A DNA stretch of 64,000 nt from CAWBOV01 sp963790525 (GCA_963790525.1 CAWBOV010000004.1:124001-188000), one strand, 5' to 3'; shown: positions 8,996-18,008, numbered from the stretch's first letter. Notes: generated from the letters alone by a model not told the origin. Made by a program: numbers and translations.

Positions 8996-9253
8996 GTGAC
9001 TGATACCCGGACCTCGTCCGACGCGTCCGCGGCGCGCTCCAGCGGTGACGGTTTCTGGGTCGCCCGGCTGATCCGGTCGTTCACCCGCTTCCTGCGGGAG
9101 GTCGTGGCCGAGCTGCGCAAGGTGATCTGGCCGTCGCGGCAGGAGCTGATCACGTACACCACTGTCGTGGTCGTGTTCGTGGTCGTGCTGGTGGCGATCG
9201 TGTCCGGCCTGGACATCGGTTTCGCCAGGCTGGTGCTGTGGGTCTTCGGCTGA
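8996..9253 (+). CDS. secE: Preprotein translocase subunit SecE
   Basis: An 85-residue single-span SecE that clamps SecY in the Sec channel. The conserved amphipathic helix FLREVVAELRKVIWPSRQEL precedes a single membrane segment (a Val-rich stretch ending in LVLWVFG). The start is GTG 8996 with GAGGAG at 8983-8988. It lies between tRNA-Trp and nusG, consistent with a secE-nusG operon. Confidence 0.96.
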   Translation: MTDTRTSSDASAARSSGDGFWVARLIRSFTRFLREVVAELRKVIWPSRQELITYTTVVVVFVVVLVAIVSGLDIGFARLVLWVFG

Positions 9254-9319
9254 CGCCGGGACCGACAGCGATGAAGGAGTCGGCAGTAGCCGGCGTCACG
9301 TTCGAGGGAAGAGAGTTCT

Positions 9320-10186
9320 GTGTCTGAGTTCGACATCGTCGCCGACGGCGACGACCGCGACGCGCCCGCCGCGCAGTCCCCGGCACTGGCCGAGGAACTG
9401 TCGGTCGAGGCTGACGTCGTGGCTTCGGGCTACTCCGCCCCGCACCCGTCCGACGAGCCCGCGACCCTGCCGGACTGGGCAGCTCCGCCCGAGGAGGCCG
9501 CCGAGTCCGCCGCGGCCGACACCGATGCCCCCGCCGGCGACCCGGCCGAGGAACTCCCCGCGATCGACGCCGAGGACGAGGACCCCCTGGAGACGCTGCG
9601 CCGCGAACTGCGGACCGCCTTCGGGGACTGGTACGTCGTGCACTCCTACGCCGGTTACGAGAACAAGGTCAAGACCAACCTCGAGAGCCGGATCAGCTCG
9701 CTCGACATGGAGGACTACATCTTCCAGGTCGAGGTGCCGACCGAAGAGGTCATCGAGATCAAGAACGGCAAGCGCCAGCAGGTGCAGCGCAAGGTCTTCC
9801 CCGGCTACATCCTGGTGCGGATGGACCTCAACGACGAGTCGTGGGGCGCAGTGCGCAACACCCCCGGCGTGACCGGCTTCGTCGGCGCCACGTCCAAGCC
9901 CTCACCGCTGTCGATCGACGAGGTGCTCAAGATCCTCGCGCCGACGGTCGAGAAGCCGGCCGGCGCCACCAGCGGCGGCGGGGCCAGCTCGCCGGACAAG
10001 GCGGCGGTCGACCTGGTCGACTTCGAGGTCGGCGAGTCGGTCACCGTCATGGACGGGCCGTTCGCCACGCTGCCCGCCACGATCAACGAAATCGATCCGC
10101 TGCACTCGAAGTTGCAGGTGCTGGTGTCGATCTTCGGTCGGGAGACTCCGGTGGAGCTCTCCTTCAGCCAGGTCGCCAAGATCTAG
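9320..10186 (+). CDS. nusG: Transcription termination/antitermination protein NusG
   Basis: A 288-residue NusG that binds RNA polymerase and couples it to Rho or ribosomes. An acidic, Ala/Asp/Glu-rich N-terminal extension of about 100 residues is followed by the NGN domain (GDWYVVHSYAGYENKVK, then KVFPGYILVRMDL) and a C-terminal KOW domain (VGESVTVMDGPFA). A Gly/Ser linker (TSGGGASSP) separates the domains. Long acidic N-termini are common in actinobacterial NusG. GTG start, 66 nt after secE. Confidence 0.96.
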   Translation: MSEFDIVADGDDRDAPAAQSPALAEELSVEADVVASGYSAPHPSDEPATLPDWAAPPEEAAESAAADTDAPAGDPAEELPAIDAEDEDPLETLRRELRTAFGDWYVVHSYAGYENKVKTNLESRISSLDMEDYIFQVEVPTEEVIEIKNGKRQQVQRKVFPGYILVRMDLNDESWGAVRNTPGVTGFVGATSKPSPLSIDEVLKILAPTVEKPAGATSGGGASSPDKAAVDLVDFEVGESVTVMDGPFATLPATINEIDPLHSKLQVLVSIFGRETPVELSFSQVAKI

Positions 10187-10234
10187 CGCCCGTCAACCTC
10201 CACACACCACGTCCCACAGAAGAAGAGAAGAAAC

Positions 10235-10666
10235 ATGCCTCCGAAGAAGAAGCTCGCCGCGATCATCAAGCTCCAGATCAAGGCAGGCCTGGCCAACCCG
10301 GCGCCGCCCGTCGGCCCGGCCCTGGGCCAGCACGGCGTCAACATCATGGAGTTCTGCAAGGCCTACAACGCCGCGACCGAGTCCCAGCGCGGCCAGGTCG
10401 TGCCGGTGGAGATCTCGGTCTACGAGGACCGGTCCTTCACCTTCGTCACCAAGACCCCGCCCGCGGCGCGCCTGCTGCTGGCCGCGGCCGGTGTCGAGAA
10501 GGGCAGCGGCGAGCCGCACAAGACCAAGGTCGCCAAGGTGACCATGGATCAGGTGCGCGAGATCGCCCAGACCAAGATGGAAGACCTCAACGCCAACGAC
10601 ATCGACCAGGCTGCCAAGATCATCGCCGGCACCGCCCGGTCGATGGGAATCACCGTCGACGGCTGA
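10235..10666 (+). CDS. rplK: 50S ribosomal protein L11
   Basis: A 143-residue L11, part of the GTPase-associated centre on 23S rRNA. The N-terminal domain shows KLQIKAGLANPAPPVGPALGQHGVNI (the proline-rich thiostrepton-binding surface) and the C-terminal rRNA-binding domain ends with GTARSMGI. A purine-rich AGAAGAGAAG lies upstream of the ATG. It is co-transcribed with rplA. Confidence 0.97.
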   Translation: MPPKKKLAAIIKLQIKAGLANPAPPVGPALGQHGVNIMEFCKAYNAATESQRGQVVPVEISVYEDRSFTFVTKTPPAARLLLAAAGVEKGSGEPHKTKVAKVTMDQVREIAQTKMEDLNANDIDQAAKIIAGTARSMGITVDG

Positions 10667-10760
10667 GCCCGGTAACACCTGCTCCACCAGTTCCGACCGT
10701 GGGAGGGCGCCGACCGCCGGCGCCCGTCAGCACCACCGATCAGAGATGAGAACCAGCACC

Positions 10761-11478
10761 ATGCCCGCAGCGCAGCAAGAACTACCGCAAGGCCGCCGAG
10801 CTGCTCGAGGCCGACAAGATCTACAGCCCGCTCGAGGCCGCGACGCTCGCGACCAAGATGCCGGCCACCAGCTTCGACCCCACCGTCGAGGTCGCCATGC
10901 GCCTCGGTGTGGACCCGCGCAAGGCCGACCAGATGGTGCGCGGCACGGTCAGCCTGCCCCACGGCACCGGCAAGACCGCCCGCGTCATCGTCTTCGCCAC
11001 CGGTGACAAGGCCGCCGAGGCCCTCGCCGCCGGCGCGGACAAGGTCGGCAGCGACGACCTGATCGCCGAGATCACCGCCGGGTTCCTGGACTTCGACGCC
11101 GCGATCGCGACGCCGGACCAGATGGCCAAGGTCGGCCGGATCGCCCGTGTCCTCGGCCCGCGCGGTCTCATGCCCAACCCGAAGACCGGCACCGTGACCC
11201 CGGACGTCGCCAAGGCCGTCACCGACATCAAGGGCGGCAAGATCTCCTTCCGCGTCGACAAGCAGGCCAACCTGCACCTGGTCATCGGCAAGGGGTCGTT
11301 CTCGCCGCAGCAGCTGGTGGAGAACTACGGCGCCGCCCTGGACGAGGTCCTGCGGGCGAAGCCGTCCTCGGCCAAGGGCCGCTACGTCAAGAAGGTCACC
11401 TTCGCGACCACCATGGGCCCGGGCGTTCCCGTAGACCCGAACCGCACCCGCAACCTGCTCGAGGAGGTCGACGGCTGA
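10761..11478 (+). CDS. rplA: 50S ribosomal protein L1 (one frameshift)
   Basis: L1 forms the mobile L1 stalk at the ribosomal E site and can repress its own operon. The body from NYRKAAELLEADKIYSPLEAA through GPRGLMPNPKTGTV to the C-terminus NRTRNLLEEVDG is intact. The first codons are out of frame: removing the A at about 10769 gives an N-terminus reading M-P-A-R-S-K-N-Y-R-K, which is typical for the family. The 718-nt span is 239 codons plus one. An in-frame ATG at 10746 is an alternative for the uncorrected start. This is an essential gene, so the frameshift is probably an error. Confidence 0.92.
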
Positions 11479-11501
11479 GCCGTCACCACCCCAGCCTCAC
11501 C

Positions 11502-11532
11502 GAGAGCCCCAGCCGATCCGGCTGGGGTTCTC
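11502..11532 (+). terminator. Terminator of the rplKA unit
   Basis: A 13-bp stem (11502-11514 with 11520-11532, one G-U pair) with a GATCC loop, 23 nt behind rplA. It separates rplKA from the downstream accessory operon. Confidence 0.75.
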
Positions 11533-11728
11533 GTGGTTTGCGGGGATTTGCCCGGGGGTCGGCCGATCCCGGATGTATCAGGGCGATGGTCGCCCTGCTC
11601 CTGAGTGGTGAGAGCGCGTTCCCCGCCTCGGAATGTGGCTGTTCCCGGGGGGTGTGCGAGCCCTACGCTTGATCGATCCCTACAGAGTCGAACGAGTGAG
11701 CCCCCCGTCGCCAGGCCCGGAGGATTTG

Positions 11729-13345
11729 ATGAGCGAGCTGCCACCGACGGACAGCGCCCGGACGCGGGAGCCGATCAACGGCCCCGACGATCCGCGCCTG
11801 CCGGCACCGACGTCACCCCCGCCGGGCGACATCGATCCACTACCCCTCGATCCCGCCCTGCTCACCCGCTACCACGCGAAGCTCCTCGACCCCACGACAG
11901 CGCTGCAGCTCCCCGGCCAGCCCGAGCTGCGCTCGACCGTCTACGTGAGCGACCAGATCCTGGTCAGCGTCGACCCCGCCGACGACGCCCTGGTCGCCGC
12001 CGCCCTGGTGAAGGCCGCCGGTGGGCAGGGGCTGATCGTCGTCCCGGACCCGCGCCACGATCGCAAACTCGCGCTGTCGAGGGTGCTGGGCGGCCCGGTC
12101 GTCCTCGCCTACAGCCTGCAACCGGACCCGAACCGTGCGGTCGCGGCCCAGCCGCCGCCCGATGCCTGGTCGGTGCTGCAGAACCTGCGGGCCGACCCGA
12201 CGCTCGGCAAGGCCACGGCCTTGGTGGGGCTGAACCATCTCGTGCTCGCCGACACCGGCTCGGGCATCGGTGGCACGCCGTACAAGACGCCGTCGGGCAA
12301 GGCCGTCGACGGATCGGCCAGCTACGGCAATCCGGGTTCGGGTGGGCGCACCCCCGTCACGTGGGTCGGGCCCGCTCCGGCGCAGACAGAGCTCGCGGGA
12401 CGTCGTCCCCGGGTGGCGATCCTGGACACCGGAACGGCTGCGCACGCGTGGTTCGACTCCGCCGCCGCCCTCACCTTCGTCGATCCGCTGGTCGCCCGGG
12501 TGCAGCTGCCCTCGTCCCCGCCGGACGGCAACGCCACCGGCATGCTGGACGACCCGTTGCAGGGCACCCTCGACGACGACGCCGGTCACGGCACGTTCAT
12601 CGCCGGGCTGATCCGCCAGACCTGCCCGAACGCGGTGATGATCTCGATCCGGATCATGGGCAGTGACGGTGTCGTCCTGGAGAACGCCCTCATCGACGCC
12701 CTGGAACTGCTGCTCGCCGCCCAGCTCGCCGCCCAGAAGCCCGGCGGCGACCCGGCCGGCATCGTCGACGTCGTCTCGCTGTCCCTCGGCTACTACCACG
12801 AGTTCCCGGAGGAGCTGAACATCGATCATCTGCTGTGGCCGGTGATCGACGGGCTGAGCCGGGCGGGCGTCACGGTCGTGGCCTCCGCGGGCAACGACTC
12901 CACCACCCGCCCGCTCTACCCGGCCGCGTTCACGCCGTATCCGGGGGGCGTCAACCCCAGCTGCCCGGTGACGTCGATCCCGGTCGTCAGCGTCGGGGCA
13001 CGCAACCCGAACGACACGATCGCTCTGTTCAGCAACGCCGGGCCGTGGGTGTGCACCGCGGAGTACGGCGCGTCGGTGGTCAGCACGATGCCCCGCTTCG
13101 ACGGTGGTGCCCAGCCCGGGTACCGCGTGGAGGGCCTGGACGGCACCCGCGAATCGATCGATCCCGACGACTTCCTCGGCGGGTTCGCGACCTGGAGCGG
13201 CACGTCCTTCTCCGCGCCGATCCTGGCGGGCCGGCTCGCGCAGGCGCTGCTGGACACCGGCGAACTGGACGCGGTCGACCCGCTGTCCGCGATCTCCCGG
13301 GCGCGGACGGCACTCACGTCGCTCACCTCGATGGTGCTGACGTGA
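11729..13345 (+). CDS. Cytoplasmic subtilisin-like (S8) serine protease
   Basis: A 538-residue S8 family protease. The catalytic triad is Asp233 in VAILDTG, His287 in AGHGTFIAG and Ser493 in WSGTSFSAP; Asn389 in ASAGNDS is the oxyanion residue. There is no signal peptide, no membrane segment and no recognisable I9 propeptide, so it probably acts inside the cell; about 220 residues precede the catalytic domain. I place the start at ATG 11729 because GGAGGA lies just upstream; an in-frame ATG at 11633 lacks one. Its last codons overlap the sigma-factor start by 4 nt (GTGA), which couples the two genes. Substrate unknown. Confidence 0.88.
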   Translation: MSELPPTDSARTREPINGPDDPRLPAPTSPPPGDIDPLPLDPALLTRYHAKLLDPTTALQLPGQPELRSTVYVSDQILVSVDPADDALVAAALVKAAGGQGLIVVPDPRHDRKLALSRVLGGPVVLAYSLQPDPNRAVAAQPPPDAWSVLQNLRADPTLGKATALVGLNHLVLADTGSGIGGTPYKTPSGKAVDGSASYGNPGSGGRTPVTWVGPAPAQTELAGRRPRVAILDTGTAAHAWFDSAAALTFVDPLVARVQLPSSPPDGNATGMLDDPLQGTLDDDAGHGTFIAGLIRQTCPNAVMISIRIMGSDGVVLENALIDALELLLAAQLAAQKPGGDPAGIVDVVSLSLGYYHEFPEELNIDHLLWPVIDGLSRAGVTVVASAGNDSTTRPLYPAAFTPYPGGVNPSCPVTSIPVVSVGARNPNDTIALFSNAGPWVCTAEYGASVVSTMPRFDGGAQPGYRVEGLDGTRESIDPDDFLGGFATWSGTSFSAPILAGRLAQALLDTGELDAVDPLSAISRARTALTSLTSMVLT

Positions 13346-13944
13346 ACGGCCCCGCGGGGCTGGAGCACGAACCCCGTCAGCGTTCGGTCGCGGTGATCGC
13401 CGGCGACGCCTTCGCCGCGTACCGCGGTGGTGACCGCGACCGCATGAACGAACTCGTCGCCGCTGTCTCACCGATCCTGTGGCACACGGTCCGGTCCTAC
13501 CGGCTGGACACCGCATCGGCCGAAGACGTCCTGCAGGCGACCTGGATGGCGCTCGTGCGGCGCGCGGACTCGATCAGCGATCCGCGGGCGGTGCTGCAGT
13601 GGCTCATCGTCACCGCCCGCCGCGAGGCCTGGCGGGTGTCGAGCGTGCAGCGCAAGGTCGATCCGACGGACATGGACGACGTCACGATCGTCGCCGCCGC
13701 GAGCGAGCAGCCCGAGAACGTGACCCTGCGGACCGCGCAGGAACACGCGCTGTGGAGCCACATCGGCCGCCTGACCGAGCGCTGCCAGCGGCTGCTGCGC
13801 GTCATCGCCTTCTCCGACCGCCCGGACTACGCCGCCGTCTCGCAGGCGCTCGGCATGCCGGTCGGGAGTATCGGCCCGACACGGGGCCGCTGTTTGGCAC
13901 AACTACGAGCGGCGCTGGCCGCAGATGCAGGGTGGTCAGAATGA
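13342..13944 (+). CDS. ECF-type RNA polymerase sigma factor
   Basis: A 200-residue sigma-70 family protein with only regions 2 and 4. Region 2 includes ASAEDVLQATWMALVRRAD and the following WLIVTARREAWR. Region 4 is near the C-terminus, with GMPVGSIGPTRGRCLAQLRAAL as the DNA-recognition helix-turn-helix. GTG 13342 overlaps the protease stop. Its own stop overlaps the next start (ATGA). No membrane anti-sigma factor is encoded nearby, so control may lie with the cytoplasmic neighbours. It likely directs transcription of this operon or a small regulon; targets are not visible. Confidence 0.88.
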   Translation: MNGPAGLEHEPRQRSVAVIAGDAFAAYRGGDRDRMNELVAAVSPILWHTVRSYRLDTASAEDVLQATWMALVRRADSISDPRAVLQWLIVTARREAWRVSSVQRKVDPTDMDDVTIVAAASEQPENVTLRTAQEHALWSHIGRLTERCQRLLRVIAFSDRPDYAAVSQALGMPVGSIGPTRGRCLAQLRAALAADAGWSE

Positions 13945-14456
13945 ACCAACCACAGGTACCGGGGGACATCGACGAGCTCGCCGCCCAGCGCCTGGACGGT
14001 GAGGACTCCGCGATCCTGACCGCGATCGCCGCCGTGTTCGAGCGGCAGGACCCGATGCCGGAGGGGCTGGTCGAGCGGTTGACGTTCGGGTTGTCGCTCG
14101 CGGAGATGGAGGCCGAACTGGCGGAGCTGCAGAGCCTGGACAGCGGCCTCGTCACCGCGCGGTCGGAGGATGCCGAGCAGGCCCGTTCGATCACCTATGC
14201 CAGTGACAGCCTGACCGTCATGATCTCCATCGGCGCGCTGACGGCCGGGCGGGTCCGCATCGACGGCTGGGTCGCGCCCGCGCAGGTGACCCGGGTCGAA
14301 CTCAAGCTGCAGTCGGGGACGCTCGAGACCGATACCGACGCGGACGGCCGGTTCGCCTTCGACGACGTCGAGAGCGGTCTGGCGCAGTTCGTGCTCCGGG
14401 CGCAGACCGACGGCGCGCCGGCCCGGCCGGTGATCACGCCGGTCACCCAGTTGTAG
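13941..14456 (+). CDS. Small protein with C-terminal carboxypeptidase-regulatory-like beta domain
   Basis: A 171-residue soluble protein, function unknown. The N-terminal half is helical and acidic (AAVFERQDPMPEGLVERLTFGLSLAEMEAEL). The C-terminal half (about residues 90-165) looks like an Ig/transthyretin-like domain: VRIDGWVAPAQVTRVELKL, then TDADGRFAFDDVESG. Its start overlaps the sigma-factor stop by 4 nt, and it ends 20 nt before the CHAT gene. By position it could be an adaptor or a cytoplasmic regulator of the sigma factor; that is inference only. Confidence 0.6.
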   Translation: MNQPQVPGDIDELAAQRLDGEDSAILTAIAAVFERQDPMPEGLVERLTFGLSLAEMEAELAELQSLDSGLVTARSEDAEQARSITYASDSLTVMISIGALTAGRVRIDGWVAPAQVTRVELKLQSGTLETDTDADGRFAFDDVESGLAQFVLRAQTDGAPARPVITPVTQL

Positions 14457-14476
14457 GGGGCGACTAACCTCCGAGC

Positions 14477-16996
14477 GTGGACCTGCTGGCCCGTGCCGAC
14501 CGCCTCCGGGTGCGTGCCTACGACCATGCGATCGCCGGGCGCCCGGCAACGGCCGAGCGATTGTTCGTGCGCGCACTCGGTGTCCTCGACACGTCGAAGG
14601 ACGTCTCACCCGGGGCGAACGGCCTGCGCTCCCGGGTGCTGATGGGCCTGGCCTTCGCGGTGGCAGACCAGCGGACCCTCGACGACGGCCTGGGGTACCT
14701 GCAGCAGGCGCGTGCCGCGGCGCTGCACTCCGACGATCCCGCGCTGGCCCCCATGCTCGAGATCCAGCACGCCAACATGCTGACGACCTTCGGGCGCCCG
14801 TCCGAAGGGCTTGATCACCTCGACGCCGCCGCCGTCGACATCGACTTCCTGGACACCTACAACCAGTGCGCGCTGCTGCTCAACCGCAGCGTCGTGCACC
14901 TGGACCGCGGCGACCTGACCGCGGCCGGCGCCGATCTGGCCCGGTGCGTCGATCTCGCCCGCGCCGGGGAGATCGCCGAGATGGAGTTCAAGGCCCGGTG
15001 CAACCTCGGCTACGTCGAATTCCTGTCCGGCGATCTCCCCGCCGCGCTGGCCACGATGGCGGCCGCGGCCCAGCTGGACGTCGACGTCCAGCGCGGCGTG
15101 CTCAACATGGATCGCGCCGTCGTGCTGACCGAGGCCGGACTGATCCGCGAGGCGGAGGAGACCCTCGCCGGCGCGGAGGCCGAGTTCGCCCGGCTGCGGG
15201 CCTTCCAGGATCGCGCCGAGGCGGAGCTGGCCCGCGCCGACTGCGCCCTCATCGGACAGGACGCCGCGACGGCGATCCGGCTGGCCCGGCGCGCCGAGCG
15301 CCGCTTCCGCGCCAGAGGCAGCGACCGCTGGGCCGCGGTCGCGGCGCTGACCGCCCTGCAGGCCGAGGTTTCCGGCGGCCGCACCCGGCGTGGTCAGGCC
15401 GACGACGCGCTCGCGCTGCGCGCGGAACTGCTCGAGCGCGGGCAGCCCGGTCAGGCACGCAGCGCCGGCCTGCTCGCCGCGGAGCTGCTGGCGAGGTCGG
15501 GCCGCGCGGCGCGGGCGCAGCAGCTGCTGGAGGAGATCGGCCCGGCGTCGGGGTCGGACCGCATCGGCGTCCGCATCCAGGCCAGGGTGGTCGCCGCGCA
15601 GGTGGCCGACGCGGCCGGTGACCGGGTCTCCGCGCGCCGGGCGATCAACAAGGGCATCGCCGAGATCGCGTCCCACCAGGCCAGCTTCGGCAGCCTCGAC
15701 CTGAAGACCGCGGCGGCTGTGCACGGCTCCCGGCTGAGCCAACTGCACCTGGACCTGGCGCTGGCCGACGGGCGCCCGGGGGTGGTGTTCGACGCCGTGG
15801 AGAAGGTCCGCGCGATCTCGAACCGCCTCCCCGCCGTCCGCCCGCCCGAGGACGAGCGCACGGCCGAACTGCTGGCCGACCTCCGCGGCGTCATCGAGGG
15901 TCTGCGCGGTCTGCCGGGTCCGGACGCCGCGCCTCTGCGCCGCCGCCGCCGGGAGCTCGAACGCGAGATCGCGGCGCGGTCCTGGACGGTGGCCGGCGAA
16001 CGCGGCCAGAGCCGCCCGGCGAGCTACCGCGACGTCCGCGCGGAACTGGCCGAGCGCGGCACCCGGATGGCGGCGTTCATCGGCTCGCACGATCAGCTGT
16101 CCGCGGTCGTCGTGGGCGCAGGGCGCAGCTCCGTCGTCCCGCTCGGCCCCGTCGCCCCCATCGACGAGCTGCTCAGCCGGATCCGCGCCGACCTGGACGC
16201 CCTCGCGCTCGGCAGCCTTCCGGCCCCGCTCCGGGCGGCCGTCACGTCGTCGCTGACGCGCAGCCTCGCGGCCTTCGACGCCCGGGTGCTCGCTCCGATC
16301 GGCGCCGGGCCCGACCCCCTCGTGGTCATCTCCGGGGGTGCGTTCGCCGCGGTTCCCTGGGGATGCGTGCCGTCCCTGCTCGGCGTCCCGGTGAACGTCG
16401 CGCCGTCGGCCACCGCGTGGCTGCGGGCCCGCCGCGCGATGCGGGAGCACCCGCGCAGTGCCACCCCGGGCGTGGTCGCCTTCGCCGGTCCGGCCCTCCT
16501 CCGCGCCGAGGACGAGGCCGTCACCGTCGGCGCGACGTGGACCGGTGGGCGCGCGGTCGTCGGTGCCGAGGCCACCACCGCGGCCCTGGCGGAGGCGCTC
16601 GGTTCGGCGGACGTCGTCCACGTCGCCGCCCACGGCCGCCACGAGCCGCAGAACCCGCTGTTCTCCTCGATCCGGATGGCCGACGGGGTGCTGTTCGCCC
16701 ACGATCTCGGCTACGCCGAACGCCCCGCGGCCCACGTGGTGCTGTCGGCGTGCGACCTCGGCCTGGCGACGATCCGCCCCGGCGACGAAGCCCTCGGCCT
16801 GACCAGCGTGCTGCTGCACCACGGCGCCCGCAGCGTCATCGCCGGAGTCGCCCGCGTGGACGACGACGTCGCTGCGCGGACCATGAGCGCCTATCACCGC
16901 GCGCTGGCCGGGGGAGCGAGTGCCGCCGAGGCGCTCGCCTCGGTCGTGACCGCCGGGTCGGCGCCCGCACCGTTCGTCTGCTTCGGCGCGAGCTGA
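14477..16996 (+). CDS. TPR-CHAT caspase-like protease
   Basis: An 839-residue protein. The first ~480 residues are helical, Ala/Leu/Arg-rich tetratricopeptide-type repeats. The C-terminal ~250 residues form a CHAT domain (clan CD, caspase/separase fold), with catalytic His719 in VAAHGRHEPQNPLF and Cys759 in LSACDLG; DEALGLTSVLLHHGA follows, as in other CHAT proteins. In known systems TPR-CHAT proteases are switched on by a partner, for example Csx29 in type III-E CRISPR, and bacterial CHAT proteins can cut gasdermins. No CRISPR or gasdermin-like gene is visible here. GTG start. It is the last gene of a four-gene operon with the subtilase and ECF sigma factor. Confidence 0.87.
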   Translation: MDLLARADRLRVRAYDHAIAGRPATAERLFVRALGVLDTSKDVSPGANGLRSRVLMGLAFAVADQRTLDDGLGYLQQARAAALHSDDPALAPMLEIQHANMLTTFGRPSEGLDHLDAAAVDIDFLDTYNQCALLLNRSVVHLDRGDLTAAGADLARCVDLARAGEIAEMEFKARCNLGYVEFLSGDLPAALATMAAAAQLDVDVQRGVLNMDRAVVLTEAGLIREAEETLAGAEAEFARLRAFQDRAEAELARADCALIGQDAATAIRLARRAERRFRARGSDRWAAVAALTALQAEVSGGRTRRGQADDALALRAELLERGQPGQARSAGLLAAELLARSGRAARAQQLLEEIGPASGSDRIGVRIQARVVAAQVADAAGDRVSARRAINKGIAEIASHQASFGSLDLKTAAAVHGSRLSQLHLDLALADGRPGVVFDAVEKVRAISNRLPAVRPPEDERTAELLADLRGVIEGLRGLPGPDAAPLRRRRRELEREIAARSWTVAGERGQSRPASYRDVRAELAERGTRMAAFIGSHDQLSAVVVGAGRSSVVPLGPVAPIDELLSRIRADLDALALGSLPAPLRAAVTSSLTRSLAAFDARVLAPIGAGPDPLVVISGGAFAAVPWGCVPSLLGVPVNVAPSATAWLRARRAMREHPRSATPGVVAFAGPALLRAEDEAVTVGATWTGGRAVVGAEATTAALAEALGSADVVHVAAHGRHEPQNPLFSSIRMADGVLFAHDLGYAERPAAHVVLSACDLGLATIRPGDEALGLTSVLLHHGARSVIAGVARVDDDVAARTMSAYHRALAGGASAAEALASVVTAGSAPAPFVCFGAS

Positions 16997-17034
16997 CCGG
17001 CGATTTGGATCTGCCCGCCGCGCCCCGTACCGTT

Positions 17035-17190
17035 GGCGGAGATCCAACCGAAGACCGCTGGTCGTCGCGTGCGCGCACGTGACCGAACGACTTCCGAAGC
17101 GTCGGAAGCGGCCCGCGCAGGTATGGACGGTACGGCCGCGGACATCGGTCCGCGAGCTGCCCCGTGCGCCCTGCGCCGGGGCGTTTTCTC
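17035..17190 (+). ncRNA. Ribosomal L10 leader (rplJ-rplL attenuator region)
   Basis: The 287-nt gap before rplJ carries structured RNA, as expected for the L10 leader, to which the L10-(L12)4 complex binds to repress its own mRNA. Its end is a hairpin at 17159-17182 followed by TTTT at 17184-17187, placed about 100 nt before the start. Exact boundaries are estimated. Confidence 0.6.
17159..17187 (+). terminator. Attenuator hairpin upstream of rplJ
   Basis: Stem GCCCCG (17159-17164) with CGGGGC (17177-17182), a short internal GCGC pairing, then G and four Ts. It could terminate readthrough from the CHAT operon or act as the L10-leader attenuator. Confidence 0.6.
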
Positions 17191-17283
17191 TTCTCCGGCC
17201 CGTTCGGTGCGCGCGCAGACGCTGCGTCCAGCACCCGCCGCGACGATGCACTCCTCGCGGCACGACACGATGAGAGGAGGAAC

Positions 17284-17946
17284 ATGGCGAACACCGAGAA
17301 GGTTGCTGCGGTTGCCGAACTGACCGAGCACTTCACGTCATCCTCGGCTGCTGTCATCACCGAGTACCGCGGGCTCACCGTCAAGCAGGTCACCGACCTG
17401 CGACGCGCACTGGGCCGCGATACCACCTACGCCGTCGTCAAGAACACGCTGACCAAGCGTGCCGCTGCCGACGCCGGAGTGACGATCGACGACGCTCTGC
17501 TGACCGGTCCGACGGCCATCGCCTTCATCGGCGGCGACCCCGTCGATGCGGCCAAGGGCCTGCGTGACTTTGCCAAGACCAACCCGCTGCTGGTGATCAA
17601 GGGTGGGCTGCTCGACGGCAAGACGCTGAGCCCGGACGAGATCAACCGCATCGCGGATCTGGAGTCCCGCGAGGTTCTCCTGGCCAAGATGGCCGGAGTC
17701 CTCAAGGCCCTTCCGAGCCGGGCTGCGTCGCTGTTCCAGGCGCCGCTGTCGCAGATGGCCCGTCTGGCCAAGGCGCTGGAGGAGAAGAAGCCCGCAGAGG
17801 CCGCCGCTCCCGTCGCCGAGGTTGCTGCCCCGGAGGCTCCGGCCGCCGAGGACGCCGCCCCGGAGGCACCCGCAACAGAGGACGCTGCACCGGAGGCGAC
17901 CGCCCCCGAGGCCGCGACCGAGACTCCCGCCGAGCCGGCGGAGTAG
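17284..17946 (+). CDS. rplJ: 50S ribosomal protein L10, with extended C-terminal tail
   Basis: L10 anchors the L7/L12 dimers of the ribosomal stalk. The protein is 220 residues; the conserved body (ITEYRGLTVKQVTDLRRALG, VVKNTLTKRAA, the L12-binding helix near MARLKAL) ends around residue 165. Beyond it lies a tail of about 50 residues made only of Ala, Pro, Glu, Val, Thr and Asp, with repeats of the type EAPAAEDAAP. E. coli L10 has 165 residues, so the tail is additional. ATG 17284 has GAGGAGG immediately upstream. Confidence 0.95.
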   Translation: MANTEKVAAVAELTEHFTSSSAAVITEYRGLTVKQVTDLRRALGRDTTYAVVKNTLTKRAAADAGVTIDDALLTGPTAIAFIGGDPVDAAKGLRDFAKTNPLLVIKGGLLDGKTLSPDEINRIADLESREVLLAKMAGVLKALPSRAASLFQAPLSQMARLAKALEEKKPAEAAAPVAEVAAPEAPAAEDAAPEAPATEDAAPEATAPEAATETPAEPAE

Positions 17947-18008
17947 TAGCACCACAACCCGCTCTCCGGCTCCCCGGCGAGACAAGACACTAAGAAAGGA
18001 CGGCTCAC

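Noticed and set aside
14477..16996. Reading the TPR-CHAT gene as a type III-E CRISPR (Csx29) component
   Set aside because: No Cas7-11 or other cas gene, no array and no gasdermin-like gene is in the window; only the domain type is shared.
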